Of a DNA stretch of 9,483 nucleotides, positions 1 through 6,053 are shown piece by piece. The notes under the pieces are model-generated. The model saw nothing but the letters and a program-made list of their open reading frames with translations. It was not told where the DNA came from and did no database searches. The translations under genes and the position numbers were made by a program. Source of the stretch: an uncultured Eggerthellaceae bacterium (GTDB lineage: Bacteria; Actinomycetota; Coriobacteriia; Coriobacteriales; Eggerthellaceae). How positions within the stretch are numbered: position 1 is the first letter of the stretch; each line of letters opens with the position of its first letter. The stretch is from assembly GCA_934631995.1 (NCBI GenBank), contig CAKTYF010000075.1, forward strand, positions 1-9,483. Reading direction: 5' to 3'.

Positions 1-1908
1 AATCAGCACGAGCGAAACCAGGAACGCAATAAGCGAGGAACGAATGACGCTGGCGCCCCAGCTTGCCTGGATCGTGGAAACCGTGATGTCGGTGCTTGAA
101 AGGCCCAGGGTTTGCGCAACCGAAGAAGAAGCGCTGTATGCCTCGGTCGTGTCGGTTGTGGCAAGACGAACCAGGAAGCCCTCCTGACCGTTCGTGCTGG
201 TCGTCTGCACAACGGCGTTTTCCTGACCAGCAGCCGCGAACGCATCGCGCACCTGATCGGTGGTAGCGCCCGCCGTTTGGTTGATGGAGATGGACGTGCC
301 GCCCACAAATTCAGTACCAAAGTTCAATCCGCGCACGCCGCACACCACCAGCGCCACGGCAACGCAGCATGCCGCAATGATAAGCAGCACCTTGCGAGCG
401 CGCAGGAACGGAATATCGCGCTTGATGAAGCGGCCAACAACCTTCTGAGCGGGCGTCTTCGCTTCGTCTTCCACCAGCTGCTCCGTGCCGCCAACAGCGT
501 TCAGGCAGTCATGGACGTTCCAGAAATCGGGGTGCTTTGCAATGGTGCGCGGCGCCATCAAGCGAATGAGCGGCGCCTTGAAGATGAGCATCATGATGAT
601 GTCGCAGAAAATACCCAGCGCCAACGTCATGCCGAAGCCCTTGACCGACGCGCTGGCCAGGAAGAACAGCGCCAGAGCGGATACGAGCGTTACCAGGTCG
701 GCGTCGATGGACGTCAAAATAGCGTGGCGCACACCGCTTTGCGAAGCGGCTTTGATGGAGCGGCCCATGCGGATTTCCTCGCGGAAGCGCTCCAGGGTCA
801 GAATGGACGAGTCAGCCGCCATACCAATGGTCAACACGATACCGGCAACGCCTGCCAGTGAAAGGCTGAACTGGCCCAACAGCGACAACAGACCAAGAAT
901 ACCCAAGTACAAAACAGAGAAGACGAGCATTGCCGCAGCAGTGATAATGCCAAGGCCCTTATAGAAGAAGAACAGATAGATCACAACCAGCAGAAGGCCG
1001 ATCAGCGCAACCAAAACGCCGGAGGCCAACGCGTCCTGACCCAAGGTGGGGCCGACTACCTGGCTCTGAGAATACGAGAAGCTTACGGGCAAAGAACCGC
1101 TCTCCAAAACCGTCTGCAGCGATTTTGCCTGGTCAAGCGTGTAGTTACCGGTAATGGAAACCTGTCCGCCCGTGATTTCGGACTGCACCGCCGGAGCGCT
1201 TTGCACCACGCCATCAAGCAGAATGACAATCTTGCCGTGGGTGGAAACCAGCTCTTTTGTGGCCTGCGCAAACGCTGCACTACCCGCAGAATCAAGCGTC
1301 AGATTCACCGAATACGTGGTTGCCGTTTCGGATTCGCGGCCCACATCCACGCGGCTGATGTTCTCGCCGGTAATAAGCGGCGTGTACGTACCCTGCGGCG
1401 CGGTAAGCTTCGACTCAACGGCAAACTGCTGGCCCGTTACAGAATCGGTGATGTTTTCGTGGTCGGTTTGACCGCTGTCGATTTTTTCTTTTACGTCTTC
1501 GTCGGTGAAGCTATCCAGGCGAGCGAACTCCAGCTTACCCGTGGTGCCGATGGTCTTCAGCGCCTGCTCAGGGTCGGAAACACCCGGAATCTGAACAAGA
1601 ATCTGATTGTTGCCCTGCACCTGAACGGTTGCCTCGGATGCGCCCAGCAAGTTCACGCGCTTTTCAACAATCGCACGGCTTTTCTCCATGTCTTCGCTGG
1701 AAATCGCCGATCCGTCCTCGTTTGAAGCGGAAAGCACAACCGACAAACCGCCCTGGATGTCCAGGCCTTGGTTGATTTTTTCCGAAGGAGGCGTGAACGC
1801 GAAGAAAGAAGCAATCACCGCAATCGTGCAGATGATAAGCAGCCACACGTTGCGTCGATCGGCGTTCTTCAGCGAACTCTTTTTCTGCCTTGAGTTTTGA
1901 GAAGCCAC
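1..1908 (-). CDS. secDF: Protein translocase SecDF fusion (3' end beyond window)
   Basis: SecDF is the membrane partner of SecYEG that uses proton-motive force to pull secreted proteins across. 636 codons are open with no stop; the gene runs off the window. TM1 spans about residues 21-38, followed by the SecD signature GLDIQGG (48-54), a large extracytoplasmic domain and a TM block from about 290 to 470. TM4 holds the conserved acidic residue in MAADSS (D366), followed by ERFREE and later SVKGFG, the actinobacterial form rather than VDAN. A SecF half follows without interruption: TM near 504-523, then LNFGTEFVGG (528-537), the SecF GxDFxGG-type motif. The cut falls at SecF TM2, so roughly the last 100-150 residues are missing. 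I chose the GTG at 1908 because AAAAGGA lies 7 nt upstream and the N-terminus is a short basic stretch before TM1. SecD and SecF are separate in most other Actinobacteria. Confidence 0.95.
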   Translation of the reverse strand, partial: MASQNSRQKKSSLKNADRRNVWLLIICTIAVIASFFAFTPPSEKINQGLDIQGGLSVVLSASNEDGSAISSEDMEKSRAIVEKRVNLLGASEATVQVQGNNQILVQIPGVSDPEQALKTIGTTGKLEFARLDSFTDEDVKEKIDSGQTDHENITDSVTGQQFAVESKLTAPQGTYTPLITGENISRVDVGRESETATTYSVNLTLDSAGSAAFAQATKELVSTHGKIVILLDGVVQSAPAVQSEITGGQVSITGNYTLDQAKSLQTVLESGSLPVSFSYSQSQVVGPTLGQDALASGVLVALIGLLLVVIYLFFFYKGLGIITAAAMLVFSVLYLGILGLLSLLGQFSLSLAGVAGIVLTIGMAADSSILTLERFREEIRMGRSIKAASQSGVRHAILTSIDADLVTLVSALALFFLASASVKGFGMTLALGIFCDIIMMLIFKAPLIRLMAPRTIAKHPDFWNVHDCLNAVGGTEQLVEDEAKTPAQKVVGRFIKRDIPFLRARKVLLIIAACCVAVALVVCGVRGLNFGTEFVGGTSISINQTAGATTDQVRDAFAAAGQENAVVQTTSTNGQEGFLVRLATTDTTEAYSASSSVAQTLGLSSTDITVSTIQASWGASVIRSSLIAFLVSLVLI

Positions 1909-2094
1909 GTTTGAATCCTTTTCTCTTTAACGAACCGCTATCGCGTTTTTGTGCGCTCAGACGGAGGCGAAGGTGTCGCCCGCTGACAAGCACGGACCGC
2001 AAGCAAAGGAGGCGCCGCACACCGCATTGCGAATTGCTGCGGGAGCCTTGGCTTTGTGCTGCTGCCGACGCATTTCGCCCATGCCCAAGAGCAC

Positions 2095-2126
2095 AAAAAA
2101 TGCACCTATGCCAGTTTCGCACAGGT
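2095..2126 (-). terminator. Probable rho-independent terminator downstream of tgt
   Basis: On the minus strand ACCTGTGC pairs with GCATAGGT (8 bp, one G-U) around the 7-nt loop GAAACTG. After the short spacer GCA comes a run of six T. It lies about 95 nt beyond the tgt stop and about 190 nt before secDF, so it may end the tgt transcript or attenuate read-through into secDF. The stem is modest in GC content. Confidence 0.45.
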
Positions 2127-2134
2127 AACTTTGT

Positions 2135-2143
2135 ATTATGACA
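2135..2143 (-). promoter_or_regulatory. Possible extended -10 promoter element ahead of secDF
   Basis: TGTCATAAT on the minus strand fits an extended -10 (TGn plus a 5/6 match to TATAAT). No good -35 is present at 17-18 bp; the best is TTCCCG. A start about 7 nt downstream would fall at the base of the hairpin at 2104-2126, which makes it unlikely that both this promoter and that terminator are functional. Weak call. Confidence 0.25.
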
Positions 2144-2221
2144 CTTCTTAGCACTTTGCGGGAAGTTGTTTCCATCTGATACGCGAGTGTAAACTTTATT
2201 CTCGTAAAAGGATAAGAAGGC

Positions 2222-3367
2222 TTAGTAATCGTTTGCGGCGGGCGAGTTCATCCAGTCCTCGTAGAACTTCTCGTAGCGGCCTTCCAGAATGGCCTGGCGC
2301 GCCTGGCGCATGAGCTCCAACAGGAAATGCAAATTGTGCACCGAAAGTAAGATGCCGCCCAGCATTTCGCCCTGTTTTACCAGGTGGCGAATGTACGAAC
2401 GCGAATACGTCTGGCACGTTGAGCAACTGCACTGCGGATCAAGCGGCCCAAAATCATGCACGTACTTCGCGTTGCGCATGTTCATGCGACCCGCAGAGGA
2501 AAACGCCGTTCCCATGCGAGCCGTTCGCGTAGGCAGCACGCAGTCGAACATGTCCACGCCTTCGCGCACCGCACGCACAAGCGTTGTGGGATTGCCCACG
2601 CCCATCAGGTAGCGCGGACGATCCTGCGGTAGCGCCTGCGCAACCGTGCCAAGCGTCTCGAACATAACTTCGTGGGGCTCGCCCACCGAATAGCCGCCAA
2701 TGCCGAAACCGCCGAAACGACGTCCGCCCGCAGCCAGGCTTTCCTGCTCAATGCGCTGCAACTCACCTGCCGACCACAAACGTAAATCAAGATGCATGCC
2801 GCCTTGCACAATGCCAAAAAGCGTCTGGTCGGGCTTTTTATGCACCGCCAAGCAACGCTGCGCCCAGGCAGCAGAAAGACGCGTTGACTTCTCCACAAAC
2901 GAACGCTCGGCCGGATACGGCGCGCACTGATCGAGCTGCATGCAAATATCGGCGCCAATCTTTTCCTGAATGGCCATGTTGCTCTCGGGCGTCCAGCGCA
3001 CTTTCGCGCCATCATAGATGGACTGGAACGTAAGACCATCGTCGTCAATCTTCAGCGTGTCCGCCAGACTCATAACCTGGAATCCGCCAGAATCGGTAAG
3101 CATGGGGCCGTCGTAGCACATGAATTTCTGCACGCCGCCCGCTTCTTCAACAAGATCTGCACCGGGGCGCATTGACAGATGATATGTGTTCGCAAGCACC
3201 ACCTGCGACTGCAATTCACGCAGCTGAGCAGGCTGGATGCCTTTTACCGTGGCACGCGTGCCCACGGGCATGAACATAGGCGTCTGAAACGTTCCGTGCG
3301 CCGTTTCGTACGTTGCCGCGCGCGCATGACCATCTTGCGCCTGAATGGTGTAATCGAATAATGCCAT
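2222..3367 (-). CDS. tgt: tRNA-guanine transglycosylase (queuine tRNA-ribosyltransferase)
   Basis: Tgt exchanges the wobble guanine of GUN-anticodon tRNAs (Asp, Asn, His, Tyr) for preQ1 in bacteria. The 381-residue length is normal for the family. Visible active-site parts are the general acid D92 in TDSGGFQV, D146 and C148 in LDQCAPYPA, the base-binding GIVQGG (185-190) and the nucleophile D275 in MFDCVLPTR. The zinc site is C313, C315, C318 and H344 (CxCx2Cx25H). The ATG at 3367 has GGAG about 5 nt upstream. The usual family motif is DEC; here it reads DQC (Q147), a mild variation. It is transcribed away from queH-queA, which supply later steps of the same pathway, and towards secDF, a common neighbour. 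The start, length and motifs make this a firm call. Confidence 0.97.
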   Translation of the reverse strand: MALFDYTIQAQDGHARAATYETAHGTFQTPMFMPVGTRATVKGIQPAQLRELQSQVVLANTYHLSMRPGADLVEEAGGVQKFMCYDGPMLTDSGGFQVMSLADTLKIDDDGLTFQSIYDGAKVRWTPESNMAIQEKIGADICMQLDQCAPYPAERSFVEKSTRLSAAWAQRCLAVHKKPDQTLFGIVQGGMHLDLRLWSAGELQRIEQESLAAGGRRFGGFGIGGYSVGEPHEVMFETLGTVAQALPQDRPRYLMGVGNPTTLVRAVREGVDMFDCVLPTRTARMGTAFSSAGRMNMRNAKYVHDFGPLDPQCSCSTCQTYSRSYIRHLVKQGEMLGGILLSVHNLHFLLELMRQARQAILEGRYEKFYEDWMNSPAANDY

Positions 3368-3467
3368 AATGCTCCAATTCCGTTCTCTATGGTTTTAGGC
3401 GCAACCGCAAAGGAAGATGCTGCCGCTGCCTTGCGGGGTTCCATTGCGTCTTCACGCTTTATGCTTT

Positions 3468-3531
3468 GCGCTGCCGCAGCAACTGCAGCAAGCCCGCACG
3501 CAAGCCGGCTCGGTCGCATCGGCGGCAGCGC
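3468..3531. repeat. 10-bp perfect inverted repeat in the tgt/queH divergent region
   Basis: GCGCTGCCGC at 3468-3477 is exactly complementary to GCGGCAGCGC at 3522-3531, with 44 nt between. A smaller hairpin lies nearer tgt: CCGCAAAGG at 3405-3413 pairs with CCTTGCGG at 3429-3436, with one bulged A. The 273-nt interval must hold the tgt and queH promoters. I see only weak -10-like sequence (TAGTATAAG at 3603-3611) for queH and no convincing -35, preQ1 riboswitch or terminator. The repeat could be a leader hairpin, a binding site or chance in GC-rich DNA. Confidence 0.4.
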
Positions 3532-3640
3532 CTTTATCCCCTTGCACCCGCAACATCAGATGCAAAAACGCCGCAGTTTTCGCCTAAATGATTTGTCCGT
3601 GGTAGTATAAGCCACAAATCAACGAAAGCTAAGGTCACCC

Positions 3641-4408
3641 ATGAAAATACTACTGCATGCCTGCTGCGGGCCCTGTTCGCTGGAACCCACGCGCCTGCTG
3701 AAAGAGGCAGGCGATGAGTTTGCCGTGTACTTTGCGAATGCGAACATCCACCCGCAAGATGAATATGAGCATCGGCTGGAAACCATTCAGGCGCTTGCCA
3801 GCGAACGTGCATATCACCTGATAGAAGGCTCATACGATACGGACGCCTGGGAAGCATGCGCCGGACGCATTGGCGAAGATCTTGAAGCGCTGCGCGAAAG
3901 TGCGGGCATCGCCAACGAAGTGGTGGACTCTCCCAATCCTTACCCTCTGCCGCCCAAAGAAGACAAAGGACCGCAGGTAGCCGCCGCGCGCAAGAAAGCT
4001 GCGCAGTTGCGTCGCGCCCGTTGTCGCGCCTGCTACCGCTTGCGCTTCGAGGAAACGGCGCGCTACGCTGCCGAAAATGGCTTTGACGCGGTAGGAACCA
4101 CGTTATCCGTAAGCCCCTTCCAGTACACCGACATTATTGAGGAAGAGCTGCAACGTGCCTGCAAGAAAGCGGGCGTGAACTGCGATTTCACTGATTATCG
4201 CCCGTATTTCGAAGACAACGAGCGCATTTCCAAGGAAATGGGGATTTATCGGCAGAATTTCTGCGGATGCCATTTCTCGGACGAAGAAGCCCAGTTGGAG
4301 CGTACAATTCGTAAAGCCGCGCGCAAAGCCAAAAAGGCCGCGCTGAAAGCAACGAAGAAAAAAGCGGCTGAAAAGGAACTATTAGGAAGCATTGATGAAA
4401 ACCTCTGA
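3641..4408 (+). CDS. queH: Epoxyqueuosine reductase, QueH family (DUF208)
   Basis: QueH reduces epoxyqueuosine to queuosine in tRNA, replacing the cobalamin-dependent QueG in many bacteria. The N-terminus LLHACCGPCS (C8, C9, C12), the central RCRACYRLRFEETA (C128, C131), the SPFQY segment (158-162) and YRQNFCGC (C208, C210) are the family's metal-binding cysteine motifs. At 255 residues it is longer than most QueH proteins. The spacer between W70 and C128 appears about 35 residues longer than usual and lacks the EPEGG-like stretch that normally precedes RCxxC. The C-terminus (about 219-246) is a lysine/alanine-rich basic helix of unknown role. AAGG lies 6 nt before the ATG. The last 14 nt overlap queA, so the two genes are probably co-transcribed and translationally coupled. 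Confidence 0.93.
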   Translation: MKILLHACCGPCSLEPTRLLKEAGDEFAVYFANANIHPQDEYEHRLETIQALASERAYHLIEGSYDTDAWEACAGRIGEDLEALRESAGIANEVVDSPNPYPLPPKEDKGPQVAAARKKAAQLRRARCRACYRLRFEETARYAAENGFDAVGTTLSVSPFQYTDIIEEELQRACKKAGVNCDFTDYRPYFEDNERISKEMGIYRQNFCGCHFSDEEAQLERTIRKAARKAKKAALKATKKKAAEKELLGSIDENL

Positions 4409-5648
4409 TTTTGATTACGATTTACCCGAAGAGCTTATTGCCCAGGAACCCGCCGCAAACCGCGACCAGTGCCGCATGCTGGTCATGGATCGCGTAACCG
4501 GCGCCCTTGAAGATCGCATTTTCCGCGACATCAAGGAGTATCTGCGTCCGGGCGATTTGATCATCGCGAACGAAACACGCGTTCTACCTGCACGTTTGCT
4601 GGGAACAAAGCGTGGCACGGGCGGTGCGGCGGAAGTTTTTCTGCTCAAGCAGGCACAAGAAGGTGCGACCAACGCTTCCGAGCGGCAGGCGGCACCCGAG
4701 GAGTACAGCAAGGGCTGCGCAGCTTCTGAGCACAACCCCATCGCCACCGAAACTGCAGGGTCGGGGGCAAAGGGGCGTAGTGAGGGCTGCGCAGCTTCTG
4801 AACGAAGTCCCTTTGCCCCCAACGCACCAAGCACATCTCCAAATTCTGTAGCTTATTGGGAAGTGCTTGTAAAGCCTGGTCGCAGGCTTAAAGCAGGCGC
4901 CGTTGTGGACTTTTGCGACCAGGATGGCAACGTAGCACTTTCCGCCGAGATCATCGACTTCGTGGACCATGAAGGCGAAGACAACAAGGGCCAGCGTCTG
5001 GCGCGCCTGACCACCACGCACCCGTCGCTGGACGAAGCGCTTCATGCCGTGGGTAAAACGCCGTTGCCGCCCTATATCAAGGATTACACGGGCGACATGG
5101 AAATGTATCAAACGGTGTTCTCCAAACGCGAGGGCTCGGCCGCAGCTCCCACCGCGGGCTTGCATTTCACGCCGCAGCTCATCGAGGAAATCAAGGCCAT
5201 GGGCGTGAAGTGGATGACTGTCGAGCTTGAAGTGGGCCTGGGCACCTTCCGCATTGTGGACGAGGAAAACGCCGAAGACCACCACATCCACACGGAGTAT
5301 TACACCGTACCAGAAGCTGTGGTGAAAGCCGTAGAGGAAACAAAAGCCGCGGGTGGACGCGTTATTGCCATTGGCACCACCAGCGTACGCAGCCTTGAGA
5401 GCGCTTGGGATGCGCAAACGGACAAACTGCTGCCGCGCAACCGCGAGGCCACGAGCCTCTACATTCTGCCCGGCTACCACTTCAACGTGGTGGATTGCAT
5501 GGTCACGAACTTCCACGTGCCGAAATCCACGTTGATGATGCTTGTTTCCGCGTTCTCTACCAGGGAAAACATCATGAACGCTTACCAGCACGCCATTGAT
5601 GAGCGCTACCGCATGCTCTCCTTCGGCGATGCGATGTTCATGTATTAA
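4395..5648 (+). CDS. queA: tRNA preQ1(34) S-adenosylmethionine ribosyltransferase-isomerase
   Basis: QueA transfers and isomerises the ribosyl group of SAM onto preQ1 in tRNA, giving epoxyqueuosine, the substrate of QueH. Family signatures are an N-terminal FDYDLPEELIAQEP, then IANETRVLPARLLG, AAPTAGLHFT, VGLGTFR, HTEYYTVP, IGTTSVRSLES and, near the end, NFHVPKSTLMMLVSAF. The protein is 417 residues against about 340-355 for the family. The excess is a low-complexity insertion at about residues 87-152, between EVFLLKQ and YWEVLVKPGRRL, containing a repeated GCAASE block (107-112 and 131-136). The flanking core is intact, so the enzyme is probably active. I prefer ATG 4395 over the in-frame TTG at 4392 because AGGA (4384-4387) is then 7 nt upstream and the family N-terminus begins there. 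Confidence 0.96.
   Translation: MKTSDFDYDLPEELIAQEPAANRDQCRMLVMDRVTGALEDRIFRDIKEYLRPGDLIIANETRVLPARLLGTKRGTGGAAEVFLLKQAQEGATNASERQAAPEEYSKGCAASEHNPIATETAGSGAKGRSEGCAASERSPFAPNAPSTSPNSVAYWEVLVKPGRRLKAGAVVDFCDQDGNVALSAEIIDFVDHEGEDNKGQRLARLTTTHPSLDEALHAVGKTPLPPYIKDYTGDMEMYQTVFSKREGSAAAPTAGLHFTPQLIEEIKAMGVKWMTVELEVGLGTFRIVDEENAEDHHIHTEYYTVPEAVVKAVEETKAAGGRVIAIGTTSVRSLESAWDAQTDKLLPRNREATSLYILPGYHFNVVDCMVTNFHVPKSTLMMLVSAFSTRENIMNAYQHAIDERYRMLSFGDAMFMY
4711..4801 (+). repeat. Direct repeat pair inside the queA insertion
   Basis: The 19-nt AGGGCTGCGCAGCTTCTGA occurs exactly at 4711-4729 and 4783-4801. The spacing is 72 nt (24 codons), so both copies are read in the same frame as GCAASE. Each contains the self-complementary 10-mer GCTGCGCAGC. 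Both lie within the queA segment that has no counterpart in typical QueA. Confidence 0.85.
4763..4820. repeat. Palindromic element in the queA insertion
   Basis: GGGGGCAAAGGG (4763-4774) and CCCTTTGCCCCC (4809-4820) are a perfect 12-bp inverted repeat, extended inward by one G-T and one C-G pair. They enclose the second copy of the 19-nt direct repeat and its GCTGCGCAGC palindrome. The arrangement resembles a small palindromic element inserted in frame in a coding sequence. The first direct-repeat copy has no comparably clear arms. Confidence 0.75.
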
Positions 5649-5670
5649 GCGTCGCGCTATGCAAGCAATA

Positions 5671-5790
5671 GAGTGCCGCAGCGAAGGGTTGAGCCGAACT
5701 GCTGAGCCTGGATAAGTTGAGCGAGCCCCAGCAACAGAGAGACATTATCCGGGCGAAGTCGTGAGGAGAACGCCCTTCGCTGCGACGCTC
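5671..5790. repeat. Palindromic element A (copy 1 of an unknown ~120-nt family)
   Basis: The outer stem pairs 5671-5688 with 5773-5790: 16 Watson-Crick pairs, one G-T and one mismatch. The inner stem pairs GCCTGGATAA (5706-5715) with TTATCCGGGC (5745-5754), 10 bp including one G-T. Unpaired segments are 17 nt (5689-5705), 29 nt (apical, 5716-5744) and 18 nt (5755-5772). The core starts TTGAGC and the apical part contains CCCAGC (5727-5732). No flanking target-site duplication is evident. The strand is undetermined; it could be a structured RNA, a DNA-level palindromic repeat or a protein-binding site. Confidence 0.75.
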
Positions 5791-5803
5791 TTTCAACGTG
5801 AAA

Positions 5804-5924
5804 GGCGGGGGAAGGACAAGGTTGAGCGGAATTGTCGAGCTCTGGATAAGCGCATTGATTCCCAGCTAGGAAGAAGCATTATCCAAGCGAGACCATGAAG
5901 CGAATGCCTTGCCCTTCCCCCGCC
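5804..5924. repeat. Palindromic element B (copy 2 of the same family)
   Basis: The outer stem pairs 5804-5821 with 5907-5924: 17 of 18 Watson-Crick pairs, in a sequence different from the outer stem of element A. The inner stem pairs 5839-5849 (C5842 bulged) with 5879-5888, 10 bp. Unpaired segments are 17, 29 and 18 nt, identical in length to element A. The core again starts TTGAGC and carries CCCAGC (5861-5866) in the apical loop. The core from 5822 to 5906 is about 70% identical to that of copy A in the same orientation. Confidence 0.75.
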
Positions 5925-5954
5925 GTCTCAGCCGCTGCAAGCCCTTCCCCGCCG
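5911..5954. repeat. Short C/T-rich direct repeat
   Basis: GCCCTTCCCCCGCCG (5911-5925, partly in the right arm of element B) is nearly repeated as GCCCTTCCCCGCCG (5941-5954). A third, looser relative lies in the terminator (about 5992-6009). The second copy could pair with the left arm of element B with one bulge, so alternative folds are possible. Confidence 0.5.
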
Positions 5955-5962
5955 CAGGCATG

Positions 5963-6009
5963 AAAAACGGCGGAAGGAGCGGGGCGTTCAACCCCTTCCC
6001 CTTCCGCCG
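5963..6009 (-). terminator. Rho-independent terminator of the purC-ACT direction
   Basis: On the minus strand CGGCGGAAGG pairs perfectly with CCTTCCGCCG (10 bp; arms 6000-6009 and 5968-5977). Inside is a second GGGG/CCCC stem (5992-5995 with 5981-5984) around a 7-nt loop. Five T (5967-5963) follow directly. It begins about 45 nt past the ACT gene stop. Confidence 0.75.
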
Positions 6010-6053
6010 CCTGAAAATCAGATCCGCGAAAACCGAAATGCAGCAAGCAAACG

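Larger units (their letters stand above)
1909..2221. other. Gene-poor interval between tgt and secDF
   Basis: 313 nt without a convincing gene. Reading in the minus direction it holds a possible extended -10 box, a hairpin with a T-run and a small GGCGA/TCGCC hairpin (about 1966-1980) just upstream of secDF. yajC, which commonly lies between tgt and secD, is not found in any frame. A 72-codon minus-strand frame (2175-1957) ends 48 nt before secDF but has no visible ribosome-binding site and no recognised family, so I do not call it a gene. Confidence 0.6.
5649..6053. other. Convergent intergenic region rich in palindromes
   Basis: 405 nt between the converging ends of queA and the ACT gene, with no supported coding sequence. 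It is filled almost end to end by two related palindromic elements (5671-5790 and 5804-5924), a C/T-rich direct repeat and the minus-strand terminator. No plus-strand hairpin with a good T-run is seen for queA; the closest is element A, whose stem is followed by only TTT. Confidence 0.8.

Noticed and set aside
112..964. Plus-strand frames opposite secDF
   Set aside because: They mirror the SecDF coding strand, whose translation shows the expected motifs; the plus-strand products look like no known family.
1957..2175. yajC or another small gene between tgt and secDF
   Set aside because: The FFVLLG…MRRQQ stretch looks slightly like YajC, but the rest does not, there is no ribosome-binding site, and a T-run hairpin sits inside.
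3368..3640. preQ1 riboswitch or a small gene (3389-3610) between tgt and queH
   Set aside because: I found no preQ1 aptamer pattern in either direction, and the small frame has no ribosome-binding site or recognisable product.
4392..4394. TTG start for queA
   Set aside because: It directly precedes an ATG that has better ribosome-binding-site spacing and matches the family N-terminus.
4584..5591. Long open frame (335 codons) antisense to queA
   Set aside because: It lies opposite a gene with clear family motifs, has His/Arg-rich composition typical of an antisense frame in GC-rich DNA, and has no recognisable domain.
5671..5924. Integron attC sites
   Set aside because: GTTGAGC fits the GTTRRRY core box, but it is at the wrong end and no RYYYAAC partner is in place; no integrase is visible.
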